From VRUE01 sp963728835 (GTDB lineage: Bacteria; Actinomycetota; Thermoleophilia; Solirubrobacterales; 70-9), in the NCBI GenBank assembly GCA_963728835.1, contig CAVSKZ010000002.1, positions 372,001-436,000 on the forward strand: a stretch of 64,000 bases of DNA, written 5' to 3'. Below the pieces are notes generated by a model, which saw nothing but the letters and a program-made list of their open reading frames with translations, searched no databases and was not told the origin of the DNA. The position numbers and the translations under genes are program-made. Positions 9,949 through 18,248 of the stretch are shown in pieces. Numbering within the stretch: the first letter of the stretch is position 1; each line of letters opens with the position of its first letter.

Positions 9949-11295
9949 TTGGCCGACAACGACTTCGATGGAGGCATGGACGTGACTGAGCAGCTCTGGG
10001 GTGGCGAGACCACCAAGGCGGTGGACAACTTCCCGGTGTCGGGCGAGCGGGTGCCCGTGCCCGTGGTGCGGTGGCTGGGCCGGCTGAAGGCCGCAGCGGC
10101 CCTGGTCAACGGCGAGGTCGGGGGGCTCGACCCCGCCCTTGCGGAGCGCATCGCCGCCGCGGGCGACGCCGTCGCCGCCGGCGAACACGACGACCAGTTC
10201 CCGGTCGACGTCTTCCAGACCGGCTCGGGCACCTCCTCGAACATGAACGCCAACGAGGTGCTCGCCAATCTCGCCGGCGACGGGGCGCACGCCAACGACC
10301 ACGTCAACATGGGCCAGTCCTCCAACGACGTCTTTCCCTCCGCCGTCCACCTGGCGGCACTGGGAGAGGTGACCCATGACCTGCTGCCCGCTATGGGCGG
10401 GCTCGAGGCGGCGCTGGAAGCCAAGGCCAAGCAGTTCGCCGACGTGGTCAAGGCGGGGCGCACGCACCTGATGGACGCGGTCCCGGTCACCCTCGGCCAG
10501 GAGTTCGGGGGCTACGCCGCGCAGGTGCGGCTCGGCGTGCAGCGGATCGAGGGGACCCTGCGCAGGGTCGGGCAGATCCCGCTCGGCGGCACCGCCACCG
10601 GCACCGGCCTCAACACACACCCGGAATTCGCCGCCAAGGTGCGCGAGAGGCTCGCCGCCGAGACCGGCCTGGAGATCTCCGCCCCGCTCGACCCCTTCGA
10701 GGCGCAGGGCAACCGCGACTCCCTGGTCGAGCTCTCCGGCGCGCTCAAGGTCTACGCCGTCTCGCTCAACAAGATCGCCAACGACCTGGCGCTGATGGGC
10801 TCCGGTCCGCGCGCCGGTCTCGCCGAGCTTCGCCTCCCCGAGCTGCAGAAGGGCTCCTCGATCATGCCGGGCAAGGTGAACCCGGTGATCCCCGAGGTCG
10901 TGATCCAGGTCGCCGCCCAGGTGATCGGCAACGACGCCGCGATCACCGTCGCCGGCAGCCAGGGCCAGTTCGAGCTCAACGTGCGGGTCCCGCTGATCGC
11001 CCGCAACCTGCTCGACTCGATCAAGCTGCTCGCCTCCGCCTCGCGCCTCTTGAACGAGAAGTGCGTCGCCGGCCTCGAGGCAAACGAGGAGATGACCGAG
11101 CGCCACGCCGAGGCCACCCTGGCCACGGCCACCGCGCTCAATCCCCACATCGGCTACGACCGCGCCGCCGACATCGTCAAGGCCGCGGCGGAGTCGGGGC
11201 GATCGCTGCGCGAGGTCGCCCTCGAGCAGGGCGTCGAGCCTTCAGTGCTCGAGGAGGCCCTGGACCACCGCCGCATGGCCCGGCCGCACGAGTAA
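9949..11295 (+). CDS. fumC: Class II fumarate hydratase
   Basis: Interconverts fumarate and malate in the TCA cycle. The hallmark superfamily loop GSSIMPGKVNPV is intact, and GSGTSSNMNANEV plus the MGQSSNDVFPSAVH active-site segment identify the fumarase/aspartase family. At about 448 residues it has the usual length. The open frame begins with TTG at 9949 (MADNDFDGGMDVTEQLWGG). ATG 9976 would give MDVTEQLW and matches the usual short fumarase N-terminus, so the true start is uncertain by nine codons. A hairpin-forming repeat follows the stop. Confidence 0.92.
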   Translation: MADNDFDGGMDVTEQLWGGETTKAVDNFPVSGERVPVPVVRWLGRLKAAAALVNGEVGGLDPALAERIAAAGDAVAAGEHDDQFPVDVFQTGSGTSSNMNANEVLANLAGDGAHANDHVNMGQSSNDVFPSAVHLAALGEVTHDLLPAMGGLEAALEAKAKQFADVVKAGRTHLMDAVPVTLGQEFGGYAAQVRLGVQRIEGTLRRVGQIPLGGTATGTGLNTHPEFAAKVRERLAAETGLEISAPLDPFEAQGNRDSLVELSGALKVYAVSLNKIANDLALMGSGPRAGLAELRLPELQKGSSIMPGKVNPVIPEVVIQVAAQVIGNDAAITVAGSQGQFELNVRVPLIARNLLDSIKLLASASRLLNEKCVAGLEANEEMTERHAEATLATATALNPHIGYDRAADIVKAAAESGRSLREVALEQGVEPSVLEEALDHRRMARPHE

Positions 11296-11303
11296 CTCAG
11301 CGT

Positions 11304-11352
11304 CGCATCCGACATCGACCCCACTGGGGGTGGGTGAAAGTCGGCTGCGCGC
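11304..11352. repeat. Imperfect hairpin between convergent genes, related to 18137-18192
   Basis: The block cgcatccgacatcgacccc is followed by a G-rich turn and gtcggctgcgcgcgac. It fills the gap between fumC and the convergent phosphoesterase and could end both transcripts. The left arm nearly matches gcgcatccgacattgacc in the perfect hairpin at 18137-18192, so it is a decayed copy of the same repeat. Confidence 0.5.
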
Positions 11353-11354
11353 GA

Positions 11355-13227
11355 CTAGCGCGGGTCGGGAAGCAGCAGCTCGACGTTGCGGTCGTCCGCT
11401 TGCCCCTCGCCGATCGGCGCTCCGAACTGGAAGTCGTTGAAGGACATCGTCCGGCCTGCCGAGGCCAGGTCGTTGAGGTCCATGCCGGGGGCGGAGGTGC
11501 CGGGCGAAGGCGCGGCCGACTGCCCGACGTGGTCGAGGATCGTGCCGAAGATCGAGAGCGTCCCGTCGTGGTTGTCGAACACCTCGAGCAGGCGGCTCTG
11601 CTGTGGCCAGTCGGCCTCGGCGGCCACTCGGATGCTCCAGAAGCCACCCGGCCCGCTCGGGCTCGGGAACGGATTGACCATGTTGTCGTGCGAGTGCCCC
11701 GCGACCCAGGCGATCGCGTTCGGGAATTCATGCAGGAGGGCGACGGCGTCGGCCGCGAGGTGGATCGGCTGCGAGCATGCGCGGGTCGAGGTCGCAACCG
11801 GCGTTGACGTCATGCCCGAGCGCCGGCAGGAAGACGGTGCAGGGCGGTGCCAGCTCGTCGGCGGCGTCGGCGACGAGGCTCTCGGGGGCATGGTGGCTGA
11901 AGATCACCACGAGCTGCTCCGCCGCGGTCGCGGCTTCCAGCTGACCCCTCAGCCATTTGAACTGGGGGTCGTCGATGTTGCCGTCCGCGGTGAAGTGGCC
12001 CGTCGGCGTGAGGACCGTGCCGGCCTCGGCGACGGTGTCGAGGGCGATGAAGCGCGTCCCCGGCGTCGGATTCCACGAGTAGTAGCCGGCGGCGCCTTTC
12101 GACCCCGTCTCCTCGGCCGAGTCGACGAAGTCGAAGCCGTGGCCGTCCGCCTGCGAGCCAGCCTTGAAGATGTCCTTGTACTGCTTCTTGGAGACGAACT
12201 GCCGTTTCGGGTCGCCGGGAACGACGATCAGGCTCTGCGGATTCGTGGCCAGGGTGCTGAGGAGTTTCGCCGGGTCGAGCAGGGAGGAGAACACCGTCGC
12301 CAGGTTGTTCGGATTGGGGACCGGCCCGATCGGCTTCAGGCAGCCGGTGGCGACCTGCTCGAGGGCGGCGGTTGCCGCCGCGTTGCCCTGCACCAGCGCG
12401 TCGTGGTTGCCGAAGGCGACATAGGAGGGAACGCCCAGCCCGGTCGCCTCGAACGATTTCTGCGCCTTGTCCATCAAGCCCGGGTATTTGGGCCAAGCGG
12501 CGTGCGGGCCCGCCGGGCTGTCGGGGTCGTAGAACTCGGGGAAGGTGCCCTCGAAGTAGTCGTCGTAGTCCTGGACCCCGGTATAGCGGACAGCCTCGCT
12601 GCCGCCCGGCACCAGCAGTTTCGGGCAGAGAGGATGCGAGTAGCTCGCTTTGCTGACGCCGCTGTTCGGGTCCAGCGTGCCGCCCTCCAGCAGGGTGCGC
12701 ACCCAGAGGGTCTCGTTTAGCTGCTGGTTGTCGGCTGAGTCGCCGGTGTCGATCGTGAAGTCCATGGCGCGGTGCGCTTCACTGCCGTCCGCGACGGGGC
12801 TGGCCGCCGTGAACTGGTTGACCTGGCGGATCGCCGCCTCGTCGATCTGCGGCTCGAGCGCCTCCCACGGGCGCCAGGCCGCGCCGATTGGGAAGGTGGG
12901 AGTGGCGAACGGGTCGACGACCTCGACCCGAGCCGGCGACTCCTCGTCAGCGAGCTGGAAGTCGGTGAGCTGACCGAAGTAGACGAGCGAGGCGCGGGTC
13001 CCCTCCCTGCCGGGCGCCGCCGTGCCGAGGTCCTGGCGCACCGCGTAGGGCTCACCCGCGCCGAGCTGCAGGAAGCGGTAGGCGCCCGCAGCGCCGGGGA
13101 CGACCCGCTGCTGCACCGTGCTCTGGCCTTCGGTGTCGGAGACCGCGGCGGCGGCAGTCGAGGCCACCCCCACCGTGACGAGCACAGTTGCGAGGACGAC
13201 CAGCCGGGACCTCACCGCTTGCCGCAT
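11355..13227 (-). CDS. Secreted metallophosphoesterase, one frame break
   Basis: A calcineurin-like phosphoesterase exported by an N-terminal signal peptide (RLVVLATVLVTVGVASTAAAA). Metal-site motifs are spread through the protein: YFGQLTDFQ, FTIDTGDSAD, VAFGNHDALV, VIFSHHAPE and WVAGHSHDN. The order D-x, GD, GNH, H, GH fits the superfamily. The frame breaks near 11770-11785: upstream reading gives HDVNAGCDLDPR, while the rest (SQPIHLAADAVALLHEFPN onward, stop at 11355) is one frame over, with one extra base. Corrected length is about 623 residues. The substrate is unknown; large actinobacterial homologues are annotated only as phosphoesterases. Confidence 0.8.
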
Positions 13228-13274
13228 GACGCTCCCTTCGTTCGCTCAAGGACTGTTAAGCGAAAGGAGGCTAC

Positions 13275-13300
13275 CAAAAATGTGGTAGGCCGAGCCTACC
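13275..13300 (-). terminator. Intrinsic terminator of the aldehyde dehydrogenase gene
   Basis: On the minus strand the stem ggtaggc-tcg-gcctacc (13284-13300) is followed by acattttt. The stem overlaps the stop codon of the aldehyde dehydrogenase gene. Stem plus T-run in the right orientation makes a compact terminator. Confidence 0.7.
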
Positions 13301-14741
13301 CCTGCAACGTGACGAAGCGCTCCTCGGTCAGCTCCATCACCGCGAAGGCGGGGCCCTCGCGGGTGTTGCCGGAGTCCTTGACGCCGCCGTAGGGCATCTG
13401 GTCGGCGCGGAAGGTGGGTACCTCGTTGATCAGGACCCCGCCGAACTCGAGGGTGCCGGCGGCTTCGAGGCCGCGGCCGACGTCGCGGGTGAAGACGCCG
13501 GCCTGGAGGCCGAACTTGGAGTCGTTGGCCATCCGCAGCGCCTCGGAGAAATCGTCGTAGCGGTGGATCGTCGCCACCGGGCCGAAGATCTCCTCGCACC
13601 AGACCTTGGCCTCGCGCGGCGGCGAGCCCAGCAGCGTCGGGGCGAGGCAGCGGCCGTCGTCGACGAGCTCGCCGCCGGTGAGCAGCTCGGCTCCGGCCGC
13701 GACCGCCTCGTCGACCCACTCCTTGACCCGGTCGCGGTCGCCGGAGGAGATCAGCGGCCCGACGTCGGTCTCGGGGTCGAGCGGATCGCCGACCCGCAGC
13801 GCCTCGGCGTTGGCGACGAGGCGCGCCGTGAAGTCGTCGGCGACGTCCTCCTGCACGAGGACCCGCTGGATCGAGATGCAGCTCTGGCCGGCGTGCGAGA
13901 AGGCGTGCAGCTTCGTCTTGTCCGCCGCCGCCTCCCAGTCGCCGTCGGAGTGGACGATCAGGGGCGCGTTGGAGCCCAGCTCCAGGTTGACCTTCTTGTG
14001 CGGGACGCGGCTGCGGATCCCCCAGCCGACCTCGGCGGAGCCGGTGAAGCTGAGCGCCCGGGTCAGCTCGTGCTCGACGATCGCGTTGCCGACGTCGGAC
14101 CCCGGGCCGGGGATGACGCTGAGCCAGCCCTGCGGCAGCCCGGCCTCGAGCAGCACCTCGGCCAGCTTCAGCGCCGAGATCGGCGTCTGCCCGGCGGGCT
14201 TGAGGACGACCGCGTTGCCGGCGGCGATCGCCGGGCCGAGCTTGTGGGCAACCAGGTTGAGCGGGAAGTTGAAGGGGCTGATCGCGCCGACGACGCCGTA
14301 GGGGACGCGCAGCATCACGCCGAGCTTGCCCGCGCCCGCGGAGGAGGCCTCCATCGGCACCGTGCCGCCGGTCAGCTTGCGCGCCTCGATTGCCGAGAAG
14401 GTGAGCGTGTCGGCGCAGCGGGCCGCCTCGACCCGTGCCGTCTTCAGCGGCTTGCCGGCCTCGGCGGCGATCGTCAGGGCGAGGTCGTCGACCCGCTCGG
14501 CGACCAGCTGCGCCGCGCGGTCCAGCGTCGCCGCCCTCTCGTGCTGGGGAAAGCCGGCCGACTCGAAGGCCTCCTGCGCGGCCTTGGCCGCCCGGTCGAC
14601 CAGGGCGGCGTCGCCTTCGGCGACCCGGCCGACGACCGTCCCGTCGTAGGGGCTGCGGACCTCCCCCCACTCGCCGGTCTGCAGCCACTCGCCCGCGGCG
14701 AGGAGCTTGTGGTCGGTCGCTTTCACCGTCTGCGTCGCCAT
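13296..14741 (-). CDS. NAD(P)-dependent aldehyde dehydrogenase
   Basis: A 481-residue ALDH-superfamily enzyme oxidising an aldehyde to its acid. The catalytic cysteine is in AGQSCISIQR, the general-base glutamate in NLELGSNAP, and the cofactor-site ISPFNFPLN and GSAEVGWGI segments are present. The start at ATG 14741 gives MATQTVKATDHKLLAAGEW. Substrate specificity cannot be read from sequence. Benzaldehyde from the benzoylformate decarboxylase 6 kb away is one option. A 20-bp-arm palindrome lies just upstream, between this gene and the divergent SpoIID gene. Confidence 0.88.
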   Translation of the reverse strand: MATQTVKATDHKLLAAGEWLQTGEWGEVRSPYDGTVVGRVAEGDAALVDRAAKAAQEAFESAGFPQHERAATLDRAAQLVAERVDDLALTIAAEAGKPLKTARVEAARCADTLTFSAIEARKLTGGTVPMEASSAGAGKLGVMLRVPYGVVGAISPFNFPLNLVAHKLGPAIAAGNAVVLKPAGQTPISALKLAEVLLEAGLPQGWLSVIPGPGSDVGNAIVEHELTRALSFTGSAEVGWGIRSRVPHKKVNLELGSNAPLIVHSDGDWEAAADKTKLHAFSHAGQSCISIQRVLVQEDVADDFTARLVANAEALRVGDPLDPETDVGPLISSGDRDRVKEWVDEAVAAGAELLTGGELVDDGRCLAPTLLGSPPREAKVWCEEIFGPVATIHRYDDFSEALRMANDSKFGLQAGVFTRDVGRGLEAAGTLEFGGVLINEVPTFRADQMPYGGVKDSGNTREGPAFAVMELTEERFVTLQG

Positions 14742-14757
14742 CTCGGGTCTCCTTTCG

Positions 14758-14804
14758 TTCCGGTGCGCTTTATCCCCGATATAGGGGGATAAAGCGCACC
14801 GGAA
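14758..14804. promoter_or_regulatory. Perfect 20-bp-arm palindrome in a divergent intergenic region
   Basis: The arms ttccggtgcgctttatcccc (14758-14777) and its exact reverse complement (14785-14804) flank the 7-base loop gatatag. It lies 16 bases upstream of the aldehyde dehydrogenase start and about 53 bases before the SpoIID start. Either a repressor operator, a 5' leader hairpin or another palindromic repeat would fit. Confidence 0.6.
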
Positions 14805-14857
14805 GCCAAGGGTAGTGCAGGCCGAGACTCCTCCAGCGCGAACCTGTTGTTCCAGAG

Positions 14858-15958
14858 ATGCGCACTCGCCTCCTCACGATCCTGCTCTTCGGGCTGCTGG
14901 CCTCCCCCGCCTCGGCGAGCGTCTCCTGGGTGGTCGAAGGCCGGGGCTTCGGGCACGGGGTCGGAATGAGCCAGTACGGCGCCTACGGCTACGCCAAGCA
15001 CGGCAAGGGCTACCGATTCATCCTCGGCCACTACTACTCCGGGACGAGCCTCGGGCAGCTGACCGCACCGCGGATCGTCCGCGTCCTGCTCGAGATCTCC
15101 CCCGATGACGTCGACTTCAGCGGCGCCAGCAGCGCCTGCGGCAGGGCCCTCGATCCGAACCGCACCTACGAGGCGTACCGGAGCGGCACGAGCGTGAAGC
15201 TGCGAAGCGCCGCCGGCCGGCCGCTGGCCGCCTGCGGCCGGCGGCTGCGAGCGGCCGGGGACGGGAGGGTCGAGATCGCCGGCACCACCTACCGCGGCGC
15301 GCTCGAGGTGGTGCCCACCGCCAGCGACGCCGGCTCGCTCAACACGATCAACGCGCTGCCCGTGGACCAGTACGTAAAGGGCGTGATCGCCAACGAGTCG
15401 CCGCCCTCCTGGCCGCAGGCGGCGCTGCGGGCCCAGGCGGTGGCAGCCCGCTCCTTCGCCCTCACCGGCGGCATCGGGGGCAACGGCTTCGACCTCTACA
15501 GCGACACCCGCAGCCAGGTCTACGGCGGCCTGCAGAGCGAGACCGCGTCCACCAACGCCGCCGCGACCGCGACCAAGGGCCAGGTCCTGACCTACGGCGG
15601 CGAGATCGCCGAGGCCTACTTCTCCGCCTGCTCGGGCGGCCACACCGAGAGCGTCCAAAACGTCTTCTTCGGCCCAGCGGTCCCCTACCTGGTCGGCGTC
15701 CCCGACCCGTACGACTACTACTGCCCCCTGCACACCTGGACGCTGGAGTTCTCCGGGCCGGAGATCAGCAACCTGCTCAGCCGATATCTGGACGGCCGTC
15801 TGGAGAAAATCGTCGTCACCAAGCGCGGCACCTCACCGCGCATCGTCTCGGCGCGGCTGCACGGCACCGGCGGCGTGGCCGATATCCGCGGCGACGAGCT
15901 CGCCGCCGCCCTCGGCGCCTACGACCGCTGGATGACGTTCCGCAAGGTGCCTGACTAG
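14858..15958 (+). CDS. SpoIID/LytB-domain cell-wall protein
   Basis: A 366-residue exported protein. A signal peptide (RLLTILLFGLLASPASA) is followed directly by GRGFGHGVGMSQYGAYG, the diagnostic SpoIID/LytB motif, then by the core domain with NALPVDQYVKGVIANESP and ALRAQAVAARSFA. The C-terminal part contains YFSACSGGHTESVQNVF, also typical. Characterised SpoIID is a lytic transglycosylase acting on denuded glycan strands; this protein probably remodels peptidoglycan in a vegetative context, since no sporulation genes are seen here. The start at ATG 14858 is fixed by the signal peptide. Confidence 0.88.
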   Translation: MRTRLLTILLFGLLASPASASVSWVVEGRGFGHGVGMSQYGAYGYAKHGKGYRFILGHYYSGTSLGQLTAPRIVRVLLEISPDDVDFSGASSACGRALDPNRTYEAYRSGTSVKLRSAAGRPLAACGRRLRAAGDGRVEIAGTTYRGALEVVPTASDAGSLNTINALPVDQYVKGVIANESPPSWPQAALRAQAVAARSFALTGGIGGNGFDLYSDTRSQVYGGLQSETASTNAAATATKGQVLTYGGEIAEAYFSACSGGHTESVQNVFFGPAVPYLVGVPDPYDYYCPLHTWTLEFSGPEISNLLSRYLDGRLEKIVVTKRGTSPRIVSARLHGTGGVADIRGDELAAALGAYDRWMTFRKVPD

Positions 15959-15979
15959 GACGGGCGCGCGGCCCGCAGC

Positions 15980-16969
15980 TCAGCCGTCCGGGTACGGCTG
16001 GACCGGGATGCCGTGGTCGGTCTCGCGCATGCCGAACTCGTAGGCGGCGCCGGCGGCAAGGGTCAGCTTCCGGTCCGGGCGGCCCGGGCGCTCGACGCGC
16101 AGCTCGAGGTCCGACACGGAGCAGTTGACCGTGTGGTGCTCGGGACCCTTGGGGTCGGCGTAGACCCAGCCGACAAAATCCTTCTTCGGCGCCGAGACCC
16201 TGCCGCGAACGACGACGCCCTTGCCGGGCAGGACGAACTCGCAGGCGGTCGGCTCGGCTGCGATCGAGGCGGAGCGGATCTTGCCGAAGCCACCCAGCCG
16301 GTGGGTCTCGCCTTCCAGCGAGAGCATCCCCGAGGGCAGCCAGGGGGTCGTCCTGGGGCCAAGCTTGATCCGAGCGGCGCCGGCGTCGAAGTAGGCGTCC
16401 GGGTCGTCCCCGAATCCCGTCCCCTCGAGCCAGACCCAGCGCTCGGCGTGCTCGCTGCCCCAGTTGTGGCCGATCATGCCGGGCCAGCCACCGAGCTCGA
16501 TCTCCCTCCCGTCGATCTCCAGCCGGCCGCCGAAGCGCGCGATCGGATAGGGAGCGACGAACTTGGTGCGCGGCAGCCGGGCCTCGTAGAGCCAGTCGGC
16601 CGGCAGGTACTTGCAGGGCTCGGCGTCGCCGGAGAAGGTCAGGTCCCAGGAAGCGGTCAGGGCGTCGGTGGCGATCGAGCCGCTGGCGCGGCCGGGCCCG
16701 ATCTCGGCCTTGTCGACGCGGATCCAGGAGCCGACCGGCGCCGAGAGATCCGCCGCGGGGACGGTCACCTTGGTCGCCCGCGGCCCGTCGGCCTCGCGGT
16801 CGAATAAGACGAACCAGATCGAGGCTTTGGGCTCCTCGCCCGGTCGCTTGTGGACCGTGTGGCGGATCCAGATCCCCTGGCCGCCGCCGGGACGGCATGC
16901 CTTGACGTAGAAGCTCTCGTAGTGGCCGGCCTTCGCGGCCACCTTCGGGAAACGCCCTCCCTGGTCCAT
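15980..16969 (-). CDS. CrtC/tocopherol-cyclase-like lipocalin-fold protein
   Basis: A 329-residue protein without a signal peptide. The segment MIGHNWGSEHAERWVWLEG resembles the conserved core of the hydroxyneurosporene synthase/AttH/tocopherol-cyclase-like group, in which paired lipocalin-like domains bind hydrophobic ligands. The remainder (SIWFVLFDREADGPRATKV near residue 50, HHTVNCSVSDLELRVE near residue 290) supports a beta-rich fold. No carotenoid genes are nearby, so a carotenoid hydratase role is not supported by context. It is convergent with SpoIID and has a repeat element starting 10 bases upstream of its start codon. Confidence 0.6.
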   Translation of the reverse strand: MDQGGRFPKVAAKAGHYESFYVKACRPGGGQGIWIRHTVHKRPGEEPKASIWFVLFDREADGPRATKVTVPAADLSAPVGSWIRVDKAEIGPGRASGSIATDALTASWDLTFSGDAEPCKYLPADWLYEARLPRTKFVAPYPIARFGGRLEIDGREIELGGWPGMIGHNWGSEHAERWVWLEGTGFGDDPDAYFDAGAARIKLGPRTTPWLPSGMLSLEGETHRLGGFGKIRSASIAAEPTACEFVLPGKGVVVRGRVSAPKKDFVGWVYADPKGPEHHTVNCSVSDLELRVERPGRPDRKLTLAAGAAYEFGMRETDHGIPVQPYPDG

Positions 16970-16979
16970 GGGTCCACCC

Positions 16980-17163
16980 TAGATGTTTGATGACGCCTCA
17001 GGGCTACGTAGTCGACCAGGGCGCGGCTCGGACGGCCGAGCTTTGTTTCGTTGAGCGCGATGCAGGCAGCTCAGCCGAGGAGCGTTGGGCGATGCGGACG
17101 CGCAGGCTGGAGAGTGCGAGCACCATGGCGCTCACGGCCCTCGCCGTGGAATCAACCGTCTAA
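16980..17163. repeat. MITE-like element, copy 2
   Basis: The right end cgtggaatcaaccgtcta (17145-17162) differs from copy 1 by one base. The left end tagatgtttgatgacgcctca is degenerate relative to the right but shares atgacg and cctca with copy 3. Both also share ttgagcgcgatgca in the middle. The right end supplies the stop codon of the minus-strand gene ending at 17160, just as copy 1 does for the SDR gene. Confidence 0.6.
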
Positions 17164-17966
17164 CCCAGCCGACGTGGGGGAAAGCCCGTCCCCCCGGCGA
17201 GCGTGAGAAAGAGCGGGGCGAGAAAGGCGACGGAGGCGAGCAGAAAGAGGAGGAGGAACTCGAGGCTGCCACGCTGACCGGCGTCGGCCGCCGGGAATGG
17301 AGAGCTGGAGTCCACGGAACGCCCAGAATGAGCGGCGCTCCCTTCCCCTTCGCCGCCTGCCCCGAGGATTGCATGGAGCTGATGCGCCACCAGGGTCGAG
17401 AGCAAACCCCAAGGCCCCCCACTCGGGCCGGACGCCGTGAACAGGCCGCCGAACGGCCCGAGCGCGATGGCTGGCCAGACCCAGGCGAACCAGCGCCGGA
17501 ATGGCGCCGGGTGGGCCGGATCGACCGAGTGCCGCGTGGGGCGACCGTCTGTCGGAGTGGGCCCTTTTTGGCTGCCGTTGGCGGGGCGCCCGGCGATGGT
17601 GCCAGCGGCTTTGCCCCCCGTACTGGTGGCCAAATCGGCCGATCCGATCGCGATTCGGACCGGCCCAGCGTCCCCGCTCTGGGGACCGGCGCTCGCCTGA
17701 GGCCCACTCGGCGCAGCGCCGCCGGATTGGACAGGAGAAATCTCAGCTGGAGGCGGATCGGTCGCGGTTGGCGGAGGGACGTCAACCTGGACCGTGGGCG
17801 CAGCCGGGACTTCGGGCGAGGGGGGCTGGATCGGTGCGGCCGGAAGATCGGGGGGCGACGAGGTGACCGTCGACACCGTGTCTTCCAGCGGACCGGCGGA
17901 TGCCCAGGATCCCCCAAGCAGAAGGAAGGCCAGCGCCAAGCAAATGCACGAAACTCCGTATCGCAT
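17160..17966 (-). CDS. Secreted Pro/Ser-rich protein with C-terminal membrane anchor
   Basis: A 268-residue protein with a signal peptide (MRYGVSCICLALAFLLLGG), a long low-complexity Pro/Thr/Ala region (about residues 25-120), a central Trp-rich hydrophobic patch (WFAWVWPAIALGPFGG) and a C-terminal membrane helix (SLEFLLLFLLASVAFLAPLF) followed by a short basic tail. I recognise no domain. Its plan matches the gene at 22466, and both have a similar upstream motif. I chose ATG 17966 over TTG 17975 because the signal peptide starts there. The gene lies between two directly oriented copies of the MITE-like repeat. A surface role is inferred. Confidence 0.6.
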   Translation of the reverse strand: MRYGVSCICLALAFLLLGGSWASAGPLEDTVSTVTSSPPDLPAAPIQPPSPEVPAAPTVQVDVPPPTATDPPPAEISPVQSGGAAPSGPQASAGPQSGDAGPVRIAIGSADLATSTGGKAAGTIAGRPANGSQKGPTPTDGRPTRHSVDPAHPAPFRRWFAWVWPAIALGPFGGLFTASGPSGGPWGLLSTLVAHQLHAILGAGGEGEGSAAHSGRSVDSSSPFPAADAGQRGSLEFLLLFLLASVAFLAPLFLTLAGGTGFPPRRLG

Positions 17967-17980
17967 GGTTCTCAACTTTA

Positions 17981-18010
17981 CTTATACCCAAAAATGTGGA
18001 CAAATATCCT
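17981..18010 (-). promoter_or_regulatory. AT-rich promoter-like motif upstream of the anchored protein gene
   Basis: Read on the minus strand, atatttgtcc, an A/T stretch and ttgggtataag lie just before the start codon. The gene at 22466 has a comparable arrangement (ggacaaatattgggtaacg). GGGTAT resembles the -10 of SigB/SigF-type promoters, but no clear GTTT -35 is visible. The sharing between two similar genes is the main support. Confidence 0.4.
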
Positions 18011-18062
18011 GCCCAATTAATGATCGACCCGGCCCGTGCTACGGCAGACGGGAACCCCCATC

Positions 18063-18225
18063 TAATAGATGACGTGCCTCACCACGTTCCGACGCGTCAC
18101 CGCGGCGCGGGTTTGAGCGCGATGCACACGGCCAACGGCCGCGCATCCGACATTGACCCCCCTGGAGCGTGGTCAATGTCGGATGCGCGGCCTACGGGGC
18201 CCGCCCCGTGGGATCAACCTTTAGA
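18063..18225. repeat. MITE-like element, copy 3
   Basis: The left end atagatgacgtgcctca, the middle tttgagcgcgatgca and the right end cgtgggatcaacctttag match copy 2 in order and orientation with several mismatches. The perfect hairpin at 18137-18192 is nested inside. The element lies between the anchored-protein gene and ychF. Confidence 0.5.
18137..18192. terminator. Perfect 22-bp hairpin downstream of ychF
   Basis: The arms 18137-18158 and 18171-18192 pair exactly (core cgcatccgacattgacc) around a 12-base loop. It sits about 60 bases beyond the ychF stop on the minus strand. There is no T-run, so termination is only presumed. A decayed copy lies at 11304-11352 after fumC, pointing to a dispersed 3'-end repeat. 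Confidence 0.55.
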
Positions 18226-18248
18226 GGGTGAAAACCGAGCGGGTCGCT

